DNA of 64,000 nucleotides from Tillandsia leiboldiana (lineage: Eukaryota > Streptophyta > Magnoliopsida > Poales > Bromeliaceae): positions 23,469,740 to 23,533,739 of the forward strand of contig CM055073.1 of assembly GCA_029204045.2 (NCBI GenBank), given 5' to 3'. The notes under the pieces are model-generated. The model saw only the letters and a list, made by a program, of their open reading frames with translations. It was not told the origin of the DNA and made no database searches. Positions 11,034-23,562 of this stretch are shown here, in pieces. How positions within the stretch are numbered: the stretch's first letter is position 1; every line of letters begins with the position of its first letter. Position numbers and translations under genes: made by a program.

Positions 11034-11244
11034 CCTGATGTGTCTTTCGGGTGATTGTCGAAGTTGAGTCAAAGACCTGGCGTGTATAATGATATCCATG
11101 AACATCCCCGTACACTGGCAAGATATTTGCTCACTTTTTGAGGGGTTGTAATGAGTGGAATGGTTCGTTGTTCGAGGGATTCGCGCACAGGTGTTGATCA
11201 TTCTTGGTTTTTGGCAAACCCATCCTTCGCCGTTTCTTTATTAA

Positions 11245-11796
11245 ATGCTGCTATTTTTCGAGGGGCGACTGTCATCATTTCGCTTCCTTTCGTCAGCCAA
11301 TAAAAAGGCACCACTTGTAGCATTCTCCGCATTGTCTTCTTCTTCCACAATGACTCCTATGCCTTTGCTACATCTGTGTTCCGATCGTAACTTTTTTATT
11401 GCTGAGAGTACTTTCGAGACAACCTCTCAATCTGAATATGGCAGCGTTTCATCGCTGGCCGACAACAGTCTCTTCCCACCTTAGAGTTCTAATGGCATTT
11501 CTTGTGGGGAATCCCCTACGTGTGACCTACCAATCTGGGATCTTACGAGCGGTGGTCCAGCTGATTTTCGGTTGCTTACGGGCGGTCATTTTTATGTAGA
11601 TCTTTTGGGGGGAAGGCTGGCCTTTTGCCTCCATCTCTAGGAGTTCAAGCCGCTCGAGCGTCCGGCTTCCACCGGGGAGACACCTTATCCCGCTTCGACC
11701 AGCTTTTTTGCGAGGTCGAGTGCCTTCTCGAGGAGGAACCGCATGGTCTTCTCCCGTTGGGCGCACGAATTTGAGGAGTTAATTGTGACTTTGTAG
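11245..11796 (+). pseudogene. Degenerate antisense ORF in the 3' region of the Tat element
   Basis: One + strand frame stays coding-like from ATG at 11245 to TAG at about 11796, broken only by TAG codons at 11482 and near 11634. It runs opposite to gag, between the integrase tail and the polypurine tract. Family knowledge: several Tat-lineage elements (Grande and relatives) carry an extra ORF of unknown function in exactly this place and orientation. The downstream part is rich in Arg, Phe and Glu (for example RRNRMVFSRWAHEFEELIVT). I recognise no enzymatic motif. A - strand frame at 11933-11685 overlaps it and may be its shadow. Confidence 0.5.
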
Positions 11797-12059
11797 TCTC
11801 TTTCTCTCCCACTCCTATCATCTCTAGTGATGGTTAGGTGTCTCAATTTGAAAAAGGTAGTGCTTGATCCTCCAGCTTTGGATCCTTTCTTGTCACGGCC
11901 AGCTTGATGGTGGTCATGTGTTTCGACCTCCAACCGGATTCTTCGACCAAGATTTTTTTCTTTTCTGAAACACTTTTGTATTTCCTATTTTCTTGATTTT
12001 CATATATATCGGTTCATTGAATGTAAAGCTTTCTTTTGTTTTTTACTCCATATCCTCCC

Positions 12060-12330
12060 AGACCGATGTACATATTTTCCATTGATCGACTTATTGCTTT
12101 CCAATCCTTCCAAAGTTTCCAAATAAGAGGAAATTTCTTTAACTATTCGGCTGATTCGGAATGGCCCTTACTAGTTTGGAGACCACCTCCCATATAATTG
12201 ACTCTTTTTGCCGATGGACAGCGTCAATTTCAATATTCGATCCCTGACGCTGAAAGACTTCGCTTTTACCCTTTTGTTGTATGCATTTTGAATTCGGCTC
12301 TGGTAGGCTCGCATAATTTCTTCCTCGGCC
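12060..12330 (-). pseudogene. Integrase C-terminal tail of the Tat element
   Basis: The - strand frame reads EEEIMRAYQSRIQNAYNKRV and, further on, GRWSPN, two stop codons, GPFRISRIVKE, then LETLEG and SINGKY. This is the conserved tail of Tat-type integrases: a GPF-type module followed by an NGKYLKKYY-like end. Both stop codons (TAG, TAA) are one transition from Trp and Glu codons. Nothing of the catalytic core or of RT lies between this tail and the protease stop at 12520, so a deletion joins them within about 12340-12519. Confidence 0.75.
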
Positions 12331-12519
12331 ATCTCGGCCGAGTCTCCGACCCATGGTGCAGCAGTCGAATTATTTTTTCGTCAGTTTCTTGCGCCGACTC
12401 GCTTCCTTGAGGCCCTAATGTAGACTCGCCTACTGGCCCCCTATAGCCGGGGGCCCATCACCTACCATTATTCGGTTGGCCTCATCAATGAGTTTCACTT
12501 GAACTCCCTCCTCAGTTGC

Positions 12520-14642
12520 CTAAACGAATGAGATATGATATGGATCCTCATCAGCCCAATTCACGTGGCCGATGGACTCCATTCTCACGTCCGCTAGTTG
12601 CGGCCTTCCTTCGGCCGCTATCTCCTCCACCTTGTCGCCTACCCACTGGAATAGATTCCTGTGGAGTGTGGAGGGAATGCATTCGTTGGCGTGAATCCAG
12701 TCGCACCCTAGCAAAAGGTTGTAGTTGCTCGCAGCGTCCACTACGAAGAAGGCGGTCCTTAAGGTTTTAGAACCAACCGTTATCTCGGTCGTCAAGACCC
12801 CCGTCGCTGCTTGACCACCTCCGGTAAAGTCGGTCATTGTTGTGTCGGTCGGCTTGAACTCTTTCTCCCTATTGCCGATCTTTTTTAGGAAGGCGGTGGG
12901 CATGACGTTGACCATCGCCCCGCTATCTACCATTACGCGGCCAACTGGCTGCCCCTCAATTAAGGCCTGTATATACAACAACCTTATGGATCGGGTGTGG
13001 AAGGCCGATGGTTCTTCGAACACCACCACTTCGGCCTCTACCCTGCGCTCTGTCAGCTGGAGCTCGGCTACGGGCAGACTCTCGTCGTCGAAGGTCTGCT
13101 CATCAGCATCCTCTTGGGATGCTATCGACCTGAAGGACATCGGCAGGACATAGACCATGTCGTTTTCTGCCGCTTCATCATCGACCGACATGGTGTCGGT
13201 CCGTGGCTTCTTCCCTTCGGCCTTTATCTTGGCCGAAGATGGAGTAAGGACCTCTTCGTCATCCCTCGGTGGCCACTTCTCGCGTCGGTCCACCCTACCG
13301 ATGCCGCGCTTGGCGGGTTCCTCGGCGCCTTGTTTTTCTTCGGGCGCTTCTTGGCCGTGCCGCACTGCGGCTTCTAGAGCCTTCAAACAAGCGTCCAATT
13401 CTAACCGGACAACTTTGTTTGTTGTCTTGGCCACCACCAATCGAAGCATCAGCGTTTTCTTCTCAGGTGGCATGGTAGAGCTTTCCGCCTCATGGTCATA
13501 GCGCATCGATGCAATGGGGTGCCAATGCATGGGTCGTTCCCGCCTCGGGTTTTTCCGCGGCCATTAGGCCGTTACGCCAATGTTCTTGGCGTCGGCCTCC
13601 AATCTCTGCATGCGACGCTTCTGCGTCTTTGTCAGGATCGGCCCCTGCCATCGGCCCGGTCCTTTAGACGTGAACCACTGTTCGACCGGCATGTCTACCG
13701 ATGGGTCCATCTTTCTCAGGTGCTCCCTGAGGATCTCCTTTCTCTGCCACGGCTTGGGCCATGGCTTGATCCTTAGCATCTGAGCCTGCTGAACGCCCAG
13801 TACCTCAATCTATCCCTTGGTGAGCCAAGGGAATTCTGTGTCGAGGACCGAAAGGGTCTCCTGTGCCACTGGCGTCCCGTGGTAGGGAGGTCGTGGCATC
13901 GGCCCCCTCCAAGAGTGGCTGGCTGGGTCCCTCTGTGCCTGGGTCCCTCTGCGCCCCTATCGGTCCGAGCCTCTAGTGGGGCCCTATCCATTATAGGCGT
14001 TGCGAGGGCTCGTATGCTGGTCCTTCTTTGGTCTTCGGAGTGCCCCCTGGACCCGGTTTTCCTCGGAGCCACGGTGGGGGCCCTGCTGTTGTGGTGGAGC
14101 CCGTGGCCCCTCGTTGCCGACTGGCGTCAACCTCAGCCACTCTCGGCCATAAAACTCTCACAAGACCATCTGGATGAGAAGGCCTTGTTTCTCTTTCTTA
14201 TCCTCTTCTTCAGAGGACTGCATGTCGGACCTTTCGGCCGAGCTTTGGTCCGGCTGGTGGTCGTGGTGGTCCGCGTCGACGAAGGTGAACCATTTCTTTA
14301 CCTCCTCCGGCACGTCGAGGAGGAGAGTGTCCCAATCTTCATCTGTCATTTCGGCCTTGCAGCGGATGCAGAGCCAAAACATGTTTCATGCCGATTTCTT
14401 CTTTATGGGAGATTCAGGCCCATGCATTGGCTTTTTCCCCTTCGAGTCTACCATGTTAACCTGAGGAGGAAAAGGGTTAGTGCCAACTTTCATATTTTTC
14501 GTATTTTTTTGGTCGACAAAACCGAGCCGACCATCATTGATTTCTTTCTGAATTTGCTTCTTAAAGGCGAAGCATTCGCTTGTTCGGTAGCTCCATGAAT
14601 GGTGCCACTTACAATATTTTCGCCTCCGAAGATCTTCGTAGG
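12520..14642 (-). pseudogene. Gag C-terminal part and protease of the Tat element
   Basis: From the right, the frame enters at the LTR junction (14642) directly into a zinc-finger-like CKWHHSWSYRTSEC, the CxxH...C signature of Tat-type Gag. An acidic, lysine-rich linker follows with several stops. The last 336-residue open segment (13530-12520) contains the protease: VMVDSGAMVNVMP at about residues 199-211, then a beta-rich part ending LLLGCDWIHANECIPSTLH. The protease is intact in its last third. The frame ends at TAA-type stop 12520 with no RT following, unlike a complete Tat gag-pol. Confidence 0.8.
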
Positions 14643-17600
14643 TGTCGCGCCCCTGGGTCGAAACTACGACCCGAGCTCGCCAGCAGATCCGCCGCCCATA
14701 CAGGAAGCCCCGCATAGACGGAGCGTCTAACCTGCAAAAGATGTAATTAACCACTAAATAGATATCAAAGCTGGAAAGTAAACTATCGAAATGAAATAAA
14801 ATAAATACAACTCCATAGACGAAGCGTCTAACCTGCAAAAGATGTAATTAACCACTAAATAGATATCAAAGCTGGAAAGTAAACTATCGAAATGAAATAA
14901 AATAAATACAACTCCATAGACGAAGCGTCTAACCTGCAAAAGATGTAATTAACCACTAAATAGATATCAAAGCTGGAAAGTAAACTATCGAAATGAAATA
15001 AAATAAATACAACTCCAAATGGTACATGTCAGATCCTCATAATACATATGTCTCTCCAAAATAAACTCTCAACTAAAAGGTAAAGTACAAATACATAATC
15101 CTCTGACAGTACACAAAATCACCAAAATGGGTACATCTACTCTCTCTCCAGGACAGGCAGGGATCTAACTCGCGACTCACTTACCTCTGTCAGATGATGC
15201 AGCAGTAGGAGTAGCAGGAACTAGAGAAGAAGTTTCTGAAAATGGTCACCAAAGGAGGGTGTGAGAACTACAACCAACAGTAGTTCTCAGTGTGTACCAT
15301 CACCAAGACCAACGGTCTGCCCACTAAGTCTACTAGAGCCATAAATAACAATGCAGTAACTATAAGGAAAGGCTGAAAATAACACTACAGCTACTATGCC
15401 TCTATCTAAATGCTTAATGGGAGATACAGATGAACATGATGCATTTACTCGACATCAATATGTACAGTCAATCTAATCTAACTGACTGCCACAAAGGGTC
15501 CAGTCAAACTTGCGCCTACCCACTACCACACATCCCCACTGGGACGAAATTTATGTGGGTGGTCCCACTCAGACTGTGTCGACAAGCTGCGAAAGATAAG
15601 TAACAGGCCTAACTCCGGAGCGGCACTCGAGGGGAGCGACCCCAACGAAGAAAGTATCCGCGCATCTCTGTTGAGCTCGTTTGGCTCATGCAGGCTATAA
15701 TCCAAATCCACGATAAATGAGATCGGCAATAACCAACTCACATCTCTAACACACTGGCTGAAAGCACTCTACAGCCGGGATCCACCGTCAACTCAGACGG
15801 CTCCCAAAAACTAGCACTGGTCTAACTACAGCCATCAGACTCCACTCGGCCCCCAAGCACGAGTGCATTATGCATCCCACAACATCCCGACCACTCGGCC
15901 CACTATCCGGACGAGGAACACTCTAAGTCCAGGAAAAACAAATGAATGTGTGGGCGTCTAAAGTATAAATAACCTAGCCCAAGTTAGGGTCCTGTACTAG
16001 TCTGGTTTAGACATGCAACATATGACAGGGTGCTAGTCAAGGTTCCATAATAGCATTTATAAGAGTGATAATCAATCAATTGATTCTATCATGCAAGATA
16101 CTAACTTAAACATCAATTGAGGATATTGCATCAACATAATCTCTAACAACAATCTATATGAACTTCATCCACCATAAACATGCTCTCAACTAGTATAGGA
16201 TATACATAACCGCCACATAGATTTCATTCACATTAGATGACCATTACCACATGCAAGTTCTTAAATCCATAAAATATGTACAATACTCAAGTAAGCATCA
16301 ATCATCATAACTTAGATCATTCCTCATGCTTACATTCCAACATACAAATTGTACATTTAACATGCATGCTTACTAACATTTAGAATTAGAGAACCGTCCG
16401 CCAGAATTGGAGACAAAAATAACCCACCTAAAAACTATCGATCCAATGCTCGATCAAGCTGAATTTCGCCGTGTAGAATTCTCGACTCCTTAGGAAAACA
16501 ATGCCGCAGAAATCACCCAAATCCGACACCCAGATTGGGCGCAGTCGCCAATTCAACGCGCGCTGCACGAATAAATTTCAGAATTTCAGCATAGTCTTAG
16601 ATGATTAAGGGAATAAAATTTCTGCATTAAACAAGTCCAAGGGAGGCTCCAAACAGTAGTAACAATGTGTACTTAATCAAATAAACCTTTTCCAAACACC
16701 AAAAATCCATCATAAACCCTTTTTAATTAAATTACACCAAGATCTCACACATGCTGTCTAAAAACAGAATACTAATTTCAGTATGATGTTCATACAATTT
16801 TAGGGGTCAATCTAATTCCTCATAAGTTTCAATATGAAAAATGCTCATCTACATCTTGATAATACATCTATACATTAAAATCCCCCAAAAATATAATATT
16901 CCCATAGCTATCCACATACAAAGGCTCATTGCTCAAAGAAGCAAATAAAAACTGCACTGTAAAAAAACTGCACCACAGAGTTTGGAAGATGACAGAAATT
17001 ACCTAGGCAAACAAGCTCTAAATCCAGTAAGAAAGGTGGCAATGGATTCCTCGTCGAACGTGGATGCGAATCGAGATAAGAAACTCCAAAATCCGAGCAC
17101 ATATGAAAGAGAAAACTCATAATTACTCAAGGCTGTCCAAGAATAAAATCTGTGCGTGATGGCTCCAGAAATGCTAAAAATACTCTAAGAAATCTTATGA
17201 TTCAAGAAAAATGTTGAATATCAAAACTGTAGGTTTACCTCTCGTGGAGATCCCCTCCAAAAATCATAGAATCTCCAAGAATTGAGCTCTGGGGGTGGCT
17301 TGCACTGAACATCAACGGTGAAGCTCCAAAAATTTGCACCAATGGTGGAGCTCCACTTGAGGAAGAATTTATCCAAGAACTCCCTTTGATCTTCCCTTGG
17401 TGAAGAAAATAGAGAGGAGGTGAAAGTGTTGCAGCTCTGAAGAGGTCTCAACTTCTCTAAGTCTCAAAAGAGTGAGAATGAGGGAGAAGAGGCTATTAAA
17501 TAGGAAGAAAAAGAAGAAGAAGAAAGAAAAAAAAAAAAAGAGAAATAGGGGGTTTCGGGCTACAGTGCTGGGCCAAGCCCAGCCTCAGCCCAGGTCCGCG

Positions 17601-18057
17601 CGCAGGGGAGGCCACATGGCGGCCATCCGGGCACCCCCGCATTCGGGCGGGCAGCCTGGATGCGACCACGTGGCCGCCTCGGGTAGGTGGGCGCCCTCTA
17701 GTGGAGGGGCGCCGCGTGGCGCTGGGCGGGGATGCACATCGCGCCGGCTCACCCACATGCGTGCGCTGCCTAATGCGGGCGCGTCGCTTGGCCGAGCTGC
17801 GCCAATCCCCTGCTAACACGTGGCGGGGGAAAAATTCCTAGCTCCCGGTGTATCGTAAAGGTCCATAGACCGGCTCACAGTGGAAAATAGCCCCGTAAGC
17901 CCGAAAAAAAATCGAAAACAACCATTTTTGACTGTTTTCGCGCGCTGAGTCCGTTTTTGGCATCCGTTTGATGCACAACGCACTCGATACACCGATAATA
18001 GGTGTTTTCTCATCGCCGACCACACGGTCAAGTCACACGATAATTCGGGATACCACA
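14643..18057 (-). mobile_element. Solo LTR of a second Gypsy family (3.4 kb)
   Basis: The + strand begins TGTCGCGCCCCT and ends GATACCACA. A perfect target duplication GTAGG lies at 14638-14642 and 18058-18062. There is no internal domain, PBS or purine tract. It sits inside the Tat gag, and removing it with one GTAGG copy restores an uninterrupted gag frame, which confirms both boundaries. A TATA-like TATTTAATAG occurs on the - strand near 17500. Its end sequence resembles those of the Tekay LTR at 19624 and the solo LTR at 250, but the bodies differ. Confidence 0.93.
14717..15018. repeat. 101-bp tandem triplication inside the solo LTR
   Basis: Three nearly identical 101-bp copies, each starting near AGCGTCTAACCTGCAAAAG (14722, 14823, 14924). 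Copies 2 and 3 are almost identical, pointing to recent expansion near the LTR terminus. Confidence 0.93.
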
Positions 18058-18062
18058 GTAGG

Positions 18063-19623
18063 GAGGGATCGACTGGCCCTCCTGAAGCTTGATTCGACCG
18101 TCCTTATACAACCGATCGAATCTTTGATCGGTCTTAGATGTATCGAAGGTAAAGGCGTTAGCCGACGCCCGAGTTTTGAACTCTCGGGTCTTGACCGACT
18201 TGAGCATTTGACATATGTCAGGCTCGCTGCCTGATACTATTTCAGCTACGCACACTTTGGCCTCTTCGGCCGAAGACTCACCTTCGCTCGTTTCATTTGG
18301 CTCACCATGATTCGAACTTCGTTCAACGAAGGAGACGTTATGCTCCTTCGGCTTCCTCCAGTCTTGTCTGCGGCCCCATTTCGGCCGCTCCTTATTATTA
18401 TTTTTCTAGAATTTCTCATATTGAGTAACCCGAACTCTCAAATCAAAAAGATTGAAAAAATATCGACCCTCAAAATGGTCGCGGGTCTTGAAGTGGAGGT
18501 CGTAAAAAGCTATTTTTGTGAACTTGGCCTCTAGCATCATAACGAAGCAACGACTTCTCGCCGTCTTTAAGCAGTTAAGGTATTCCTCAACCGTTTTTCT
18601 GGCGTTCTGCCGATACGATGCAATATCGGCAATCGACAGTTCGGTCACGACCGGATAGAATTGCTCATGGAACTTCGCCTCTAACTCGTCCCAATCTCGG
18701 GTAGAGTTATGAGGCAGACTCGTATACCACGAGAATGCTATTTTAGTCAACGACGTGCTAAACAACCTCAGCTTTAGGAATGGGCTGGCCGCCACCTCTC
18801 GACATTGGGTCGAGAATCGAGCGATGTGCTCGACCGTATTCTCGTTTTCTTCGCCCGAGAACTTGTCAAACTTTCACATCTTCCAGTTGGCTGGGTATAG
18901 GTGGTTCGTATCGATATAAGAGGGATACAAAGACCTGAACACTGCACGAATTGCCGGCCTGGCCTCTGTACCGAAGGTGTTGCGGATGATCTCCTCCACA
19001 TAGGTGTGGATATCAGCGAGACCTACTTGAGGCGCTGGGGCCTTCGGTAGCGCCGGTGGAGGTGGCTGCCCGTATTGGCCGGCCTGATTCTGAGACGGTC
19101 TCTATGGAGAGACCTGCCTGCCATTCCTGCCCTTAGCCATTTCAGCGATCACAGTCTGAGGTACCGGGGCCGCCGGCTACGCCGGTGGAGGTTGCGGCCC
19201 TTATTGGCCAGCCTGCTGCTGAAGCGGTCCTTGTGGATGGACCTGCCCGCCGTTCCTGCCCCCAGCCTGAGGCTGGACGAATGGCAGTGGGAGAGGCAGA
19301 GGAGTCCCCCAGTAGTTCTCTGGTTGATGGCTGATGTTCTACCCCATCGGTCTCGCCCCCGTCTAGTACGGGTCTACTTGTAGTTGTACTGCCCCTAGCA
19401 GCTGCACCGCTTGATAAATAGCCGCTGGCGGTGCAACTCCTTGCGGTTGCACTGTCGGCATTGCCGGCGCCATCGGAACCGATTGCATCGGCAATTGCTG
19501 GGGTAGTGCTGAGGCAAATCCTCCATTGTATGGCTTATTTTGGGTCAATGCTTGCCCGATTAGAGCAACGTTTTTATTCGAGGCTGCTACTGTGGCCAAC
19601 ATTGAGTCTACCCGGGCCCCTTA
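18063..19623 (-). pseudogene. Gag middle part (capsid) of the Tat element
   Basis: Between the two insertions the - strand frame encodes, from the right, a Gln/Pro-rich N-terminal region, then the retrotransposon-gag capsid core (about 18930-18480) with SLTKIAFSWYTSLP, a WDELEAKFHEQF segment and a YRQNARKTVEEYLNCLK segment, then a charged linker leading to the zinc finger across the solo LTR. There are at least five in-frame stops, nearly all explained by C-to-T or G-to-A changes. A 129-bp (43-codon) direct repeat at about 19036-19300 duplicates part of the Gln/Pro region in frame. Confidence 0.8.
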
Positions 19624-22586
19624 TGTCACGCCCCGGAACCCGGGCTCGCCAACAGATCCGCCGTGCACACGGGATTTCCCGAGTACACGAAGCGCTGGTA
19701 ACCTGCTCCGATATAATATGAACAATAAAGGAGCATAATACAGAGCTGAAATAGAAGAACCACATAATATCTCATACTGGGACTAAAAATAAACTGTAAT
19801 ATGTACAATAATCTCCCAGCTCACCAAAATAATACAACCAGTCGGCGAAAGCCAGACTCAAAATAAAAGGAGAATACCACAGTCTGAGTGAAGGGTACAA
19901 CGTCTATCTACAGCTCTCAGTCTCCCAGGAGATCTATCTATTCAGCGATCCCCTTACCTCGATCAGCTGCCGATGGCCTAGCAGCTCCCGCAGACGACTC
20001 TGCAAAATAAAGGAGAAGAAAGAGAAAAACAGTAATGGGGGTGAGAACTACCAGATAAACCAGTAGCCTCCCCTAGTGGGCAAAACCTCAACTCTGACGC
20101 ACCCACTAGGACTACTAGAGGCCCGAAAGGAAAAAGTGGTAAAGCTGTAAGCAGAACTGCTGAATAAAGGGGAAACCACCACTAGCATGTCTCTAAATGC
20201 AGTGCCAAAAGGAATGACTGTATGTATGCATCAGTATCTAACATGCCTGCCTGAATAAACCCAATCTTATGCCACCAGTAAAACTGGTACTGCCTGCTGC
20301 GCCTTGCCTGCCCAATCGGGTATGCTGGCCAATGCATAACACCGATAGGGAATGAGAGTCTCAAGGACTCAAGCCTGCCTGTAACACACTCCGGAGTGGC
20401 ACTCGAGGGGAGCGACCCACACGAGTAAAAGTACCTCAGTAATAAGTATCATAAGTGTCGTAAACAGCAGGACTGGATCATGACTATGATCAAAGTGGGA
20501 AAAGCCATCCACTAAGAAACCCTGATATGATGCCATAGTACTCAATAAGTGGGAAAAACCATCCACTAAAGAAAAGCCCGATCCCCTGCTGATGCCAAAA
20601 ATAGACCAGACTCAACCCCATTCTGATGCAAGGATAAACATCCGGCCGACCGCCTACAGTCCGCGGTCACCGCAACACCCCACAAGTTTATAATCTAACA
20701 TAACCTTGGCTATACTATCCCAAACCCCTGCTCATACTCGAGCGACAAGCAACTGAAATCAAAAGAGAGCAATAAAACATGTCAAGTCTTAATATGATAG
20801 TGTAGCAATAAATAGTGGCCCTACCTGATGTCCGGGCATGCATGCAACTGTCTTTATTTTAAAAGTTGTAAAATAGTGTCAAAGATTTAAAAAGATTGAT
20901 TTACTGAATAAAAGTCATTTGCATGCGAGATTATAGCCTTTGTCTCAATCACAGTGTCCTAATATAAGTCATCATATCATCTGTGGGGTTATATTAATTT
21001 TTAGGAGAGTTTGTCCCAGCGGTTCTCATCAATTGTCCTGTTAGTAGTCCTGTTAGTAGTCCTGTTAGTTGTCCCAATAGTTCTCATCAATTGTCATATT
21101 AGTTTGTCCCAATTGTTCTCATCAATTGTCATATTAGTTTGTCCCAATTGTTCTCATCAATTAAATTTTAAGGGAATTCCAGTAATCCCAGTGAGCTTGT
21201 CAAAAATGAGGTAAGCAACAACCGCCCACCTCGAGCAGCTCAAACTACACCTCAGGTAGTCTCCTGGTTGTCCACAGTCCTCAAATCTTGCAAATCAACG
21301 CTCCCGGTATAAATACAAATCCCAAAAAGCACAATATTTGCTGTTTTTCAAATAGCACGGGAAAAGAGGAATTTTTCACCTCTAAATAGTGCTCAGAAAA
21401 ATCCAGAAAAATTACGGTTGCGTTCCTCGCGAAGAGTAGATCAAAATCGACTCTTTAAATGCCTCGATCTGATGCTCCTACGCCAAGATAGAAATCAGAG
21501 AAGTTGACACTGTCCAGAAATTTCCACAGCAAAAAGGGGGGTCAAAGAGACCTCGGGAAACGTGCCAAAAGTACGAAATGGAGCAAAGTGATCAACACGG
21601 AAATCGAAGCCTTACCTCATAGGAACGCGCTGGCACAAAAATCGTCCAAAAATTCCTCCTGGTTAGCCCATAGGGAATTTTCGACGGAACTGCGACGGGA
21701 AATGGGCCGAAAAAGAAAACCGTCGCAGTGCGCCGCGTCGCAGATAACTCACTAACTGTAACTCCAAAAATTCTGAGATTTGGAGGAGAGAGAGAAGAGA
21801 GAGAGAGGAAGAAATTTCATAAAGGACACTTTCTCTAGTTCTCTCTCTAAGGGCTCGAAAACCGAGGTGCAAAGAGAGGGGGTGGGGGGCCCTATTTATA
21901 ATGGGCTGAGGCTCCACACAGGATCGGATCCGAACAGGAAACACCGAAACGGGCCAACCAAAACGCGCCACGTGTCCACAAAACAGGGAACAGCCTGTGC
22001 AAGGGCCACTCAGAAGACGCCACGTGTCCACGTGGAGCACGGGCCCGGTCCCCGCGCCGGGTCTTCCGGATCCTGTCAGCCAATCCGGGTGTGCCACGTG
22101 TCACAGTCCCCGTGGACTTCTAGAAGCCGGCCAGCCAATGGGAAGCCGCCACGTGGCACGGGGGGTATTCGGTGCTCCCGGTGCACGCCAGGCCCATGGA
22201 CCGCGCACCCGAGCCCCCCGCCCGCGCCTGCGCCGCCGCCCTCTGCCGCTGTGCCGCCGCCCGCCGCCGCTCGCCGGTCGCCGGAACAGTAATTCCGGCG
22301 GCCGGAGTTACTGTTCCGGCGTGAACAGTAATTTTGCGCCGAAAAATCAAGTAAATATACCATTTTGACCGTTTTCGCGTGCTGAGTCCAAATCCGCTGT
22401 CCATTTCGCCAAATTCTCATCCGAAATTTTGCCGAAAGCTCCCGGAAAATTCCATTTGCTCCGATTTTCGCGCAGAGTCTATTTTAAATGTCCAATTTCG
22501 ATTCTACAAGCTCCGTTGCACCGTACGAGCTCTCTACAGGCACTGTTTAATATTACACAGTTCCTGCGGGAGTCCGGATCATCACA
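19624..22586 (-). repeat. 3' LTR of the Tekay-like element (2963 bp)
   Basis: Reads TGTGATGATCCGG to GGGGCGTGACA on the - strand. A TATA box TTATAAATAG lies at 21901-21892, followed by a purine/pyrimidine-rich leader. G-box-like CACGTG words occur repeatedly at about 21970-22160 in the U3 part. Confidence 0.93.
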
Positions 22587-22598
22587 TCCTCCCCCACT
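22587..22598 (-). promoter_or_regulatory. Polypurine tract of the Tekay-like element
   Basis: The - strand AGTGGGGGAGGA directly precedes the 3' LTR start TGTGATG. Confidence 0.85.
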
Positions 22599-22639
22599 AA
22601 AAAGAGTTTCGTCCTCGAAACGAGACTAAACAATAATCC

Positions 22640-23464
22640 TCAGTCTGATGTCTCAAATAAGTAGGGGTGAGCATCCCTCATCTCCGACTCGAGCTCCCAT
22701 GTAGCCTCGCGCTCGTCATGATTGCTCCATTGGATCTTCACATAGGGGATGGCTCGATTGCGCAATTCTTTCACTTCTCGATCCAGAATTCGCAGTGGGC
22801 GTTCTTCATACCTCAAATCCTCGCTGATCTCAAGCGGTGTGAAGTCGATGACGTGCGATGGGTCGAAGATATACTTCCTCAAAGTAGAAACATGAAATAC
22901 ATCATGGACACCAGCAAGCCTTGGAGGAAGTGCGAGTCGGTAGGCAACTGGCCCGATACGCCCCAATACCTCAAAGGGTCCAATATATCGGGGGCTAAGT
23001 TTCCCACGAATGCCGAACCTCCTGATTCCTTTGGACGGCGAGACTTTCAGGAATACATGATCTCCAACTTGAAATTCTAGGTCTCGTCGCCGAACATCGG
23101 CATAACTCCTCTGTCGGCTTTGGGCGGTTTGAAGATGCTTTCGAATCACTCGGACCTTCTCCTCTGCCTCTAATAATACATCTGGTCCCAAGGTCCGCCT
23201 CTCGCCTACGTCACTCCAATAAAGCGGTGATCGACACTTGCGTCCATACAACGCTTCAAACGGAGCCATCTGAATGCTTGCTTGAAAGCTATTGTTGTAC
23301 GCGAATTCAGCCAAAGATAAATGCCGAATCCACTCTCCGCCGAAATCCAAGACACAAGCCCTTAACATGTCTTCCAGGATTTGTATAGTCCGCTCTGACT
23401 GCCCATCAGTCTGCGGATGAAAAGCTGTTCTGAACCTGAGTTCAGTTCCCAAAGCTGTTTGCAA
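22640..23464 (-). pseudogene. Tekay integrase C-terminal half and chromodomain
   Basis: A 274-residue open segment. FHPQTDGQSERT (about residues 15-26) carries the catalytic Glu of the integrase DDE triad. A GPF-type module (YIGPFEVLGRIGPVAYRL) lies near residue 165, and a chromodomain fills the last 50 residues (ILDREVKELRNRAIPYVKIQ onward, with a later ATWE). Family role: strand transfer of cDNA, with the chromodomain steering insertion to histone-marked chromatin. It is separated from the N-terminal half of integrase by a one-base deletion near 23565-23572. Confidence 0.88.
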
Positions 23465-23562
23465 ACTCTTCCAGAAATGCGAAACAAACCTCGGGTCTCT
23501 GTCTGATACTATGGAGGCTGGTACTCCATGTAATCTTACTATCTCATCTAGATATAGCTGGG

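Noticed and set aside
14386..14939. Two overlapping - strand ORFs sharing a repeated N-terminus
   Set aside because: The shared peptide is translated from the 101-bp LTR repeat. Only the gag part left of 14642 is real coding sequence.
21011..21214. Small Val/Leu-rich + strand ORF (repeated at 29130) as a membrane protein
   Set aside because: It arises from short CTGTTAGTAGTC-type repeats in the Tekay LTR, with no coding context.
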